Assembly (NCBI RefSeq): GCF_021044565.1
Contig: NZ_CP087997.1
Coordinates: 2,418,001 to 2,482,000 of the forward strand
DNA: 64,000 bases
DNA from: Subtercola endophyticus
GTDB lineage: Bacteria; Actinomycetota; Actinomycetes; Actinomycetales; Microbacteriaceae
Direction: 5' to 3'
The notes below the pieces were generated by a model that had not been told where the DNA came from, searched no databases, and saw nothing but the letters and a program-made list of their open reading frames with translations. Every line of letters starts with the position of its first letter. Position 1 is the stretch's first letter. Made by a program: the position numbers and the translations under genes. This document shows positions 63,499 to 64,000 of this stretch, in pieces.

Positions 63499-64000
63499 AT
63501 GATCGGTTGGCGGCGTAAGGCGAAGGCAGAGCGCGAGAACACGGTGAGCGCCGAGCGGCTGTACGACCTCGTCAACCAGACGCTGCTGAGCAACTTCGGG
63601 CCGCTCGGTTCGTACGCGATCACCCATCGCGCGGCGAGTGACACCGACGACATCTTTCACACCGTTCTGGCGTCGTCGGTCGCCCACAACATCGTTTCGA
63701 GCCTCGTGGAGCACAAGGCGGTGACGCTCACGGGTTCGCTCGGTGCAGCGCCGGTGCCTGCGCCGGTCTCGCTGGCGCCGATCGACGCCGTGCCGGTGCC
63801 GCGCGAACTCGCCGACGCCGTGACCGAACTGCGCCCGATCACCCATCCGGAGCAGCCCGCAGAGGTTTCAGCTGCGTTCGTCGATGCGGACTTCGCTACC
63901 GCCGCCGTCGCTGAATTCGCCCGGGCCGAAATCACCTCGGCCGAAGCCTCGTCACGCTCGAACTACGCCGAGGCGCCCTCCGAATACACCAAGGCAGAAC
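63499..64000 (+). CDS. Hypothetical protein, 3' end beyond window
   Basis: A frame from ATG 63499 (GAGAGG upstream; GTG 63490 also possible) stays open to the right edge, 167 codons visible. The start is basic (MIGWRRKAKAERENTVSAER), followed by a helical region (LYDLVNQTLLSNFGPLGSY) and an Ala/Val/Pro-rich part. No family is recognised. Codon use is normal for the chromosome. Confidence 0.6.
   Translation, partial: MIGWRRKAKAERENTVSAERLYDLVNQTLLSNFGPLGSYAITHRAASDTDDIFHTVLASSVAHNIVSSLVEHKAVTLTGSLGAAPVPAPVSLAPIDAVPVPRELADAVTELRPITHPEQPAEVSAAFVDADFATAAVAEFARAEITSAEASSRSNYAEAPSEYTKAE

Overview
The window is high-GC, gene-dense DNA with GTG and TTG starts, short intergenic gaps, many MarR/TetR regulators, Tat and lipoprotein signals and a fused ECF sigma factor. 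Together with the arrangement leuB - ilvE - fumarylacetoacetase-like gene - gltX, this fits an actinobacterium, most likely of the Microbacteriaceae. That placement is an inference from gene content and style; no 16S rRNA gene is present.

Layout. (1) 1-6883: one end of an integrated element. A tyrosine integrase and a small excisionase-like HTH gene sit beside the 3' end of tRNA-Glu(CTC). Behind them a leftward cassette of five genes, visibly richer in A/T than the rest, encodes a nuclease-like protein, two small translationally coupled proteins (one with an HTH), an unknown protein and a membrane-linked YobI/KAP-type P-loop NTPase that runs off the left edge. (2) 6.9-14.1 kb: small detoxification and regulatory genes (VOC proteins, azoreductase with divergent MarR, NADP oxidoreductase with divergent TetR, lipid kinase, MBL-fold hydrolase, META lipoprotein). 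(3) 14.3-21.9 kb: cell-surface genes: a transglycosylase-like protein, two tandem-repeat arrays, a sigma factor fused to an anti-sigma zinc finger, membrane segment, Pro/Thr stalk and surface domains, and a divergent cell-wall-anchored subtilisin. (4) 22-27.8 kb: a complete peptide/nickel-type ABC importer operon whose last gene fuses both ATPases. Part of that gene is duplicated 1059 bp downstream as a pseudogene. (5) 27.8-33.3 kb: kinase-like ATPase, cupin, alpha/beta hydrolase, an intact IS256-superfamily (IS1249-like) insertion sequence with 8-9 bp target duplication, tRNA-Gln(CTG), PhnB-like VOC protein and quinone-oxidoreductase-like protein. (6) 33.4-43.7 kb: thioredoxin-reductase-like flavoprotein, gltX, TetR/VOC divergent pair, aldo/keto reductase, FAA hydrolase, ilvE, leuB and a 14-TM drug-type MFS exporter. 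(7) 43.8-49.5 kb: GH25 muramidase, multi-pass membrane protein, TetR, Tat-exported protein. (8) 49.5-58.4 kb: serA and the leftward ilvD-ilvB-ilvN-ilvC cluster. (9) 58.5-64 kb: diguanylate cyclase, trehalose synthesis genes otsA-otsB, a sugar isomerase-like protein and an open gene at the right edge.

Working together: ilvD, ilvB, ilvN, ilvC, ilvE and leuB supply most of the branched-chain amino acid pathway, serA starts serine synthesis and otsA/otsB make trehalose. The most unusual items are the membrane-tethered sigma factor facing a wall-anchored protease gene, the tRNA-Glu element with its uncharacterised NTPase/nuclease cassette, the partial duplication of the ABC ATPase gene, and the insertion sequence that landed in the centre of a hairpin.
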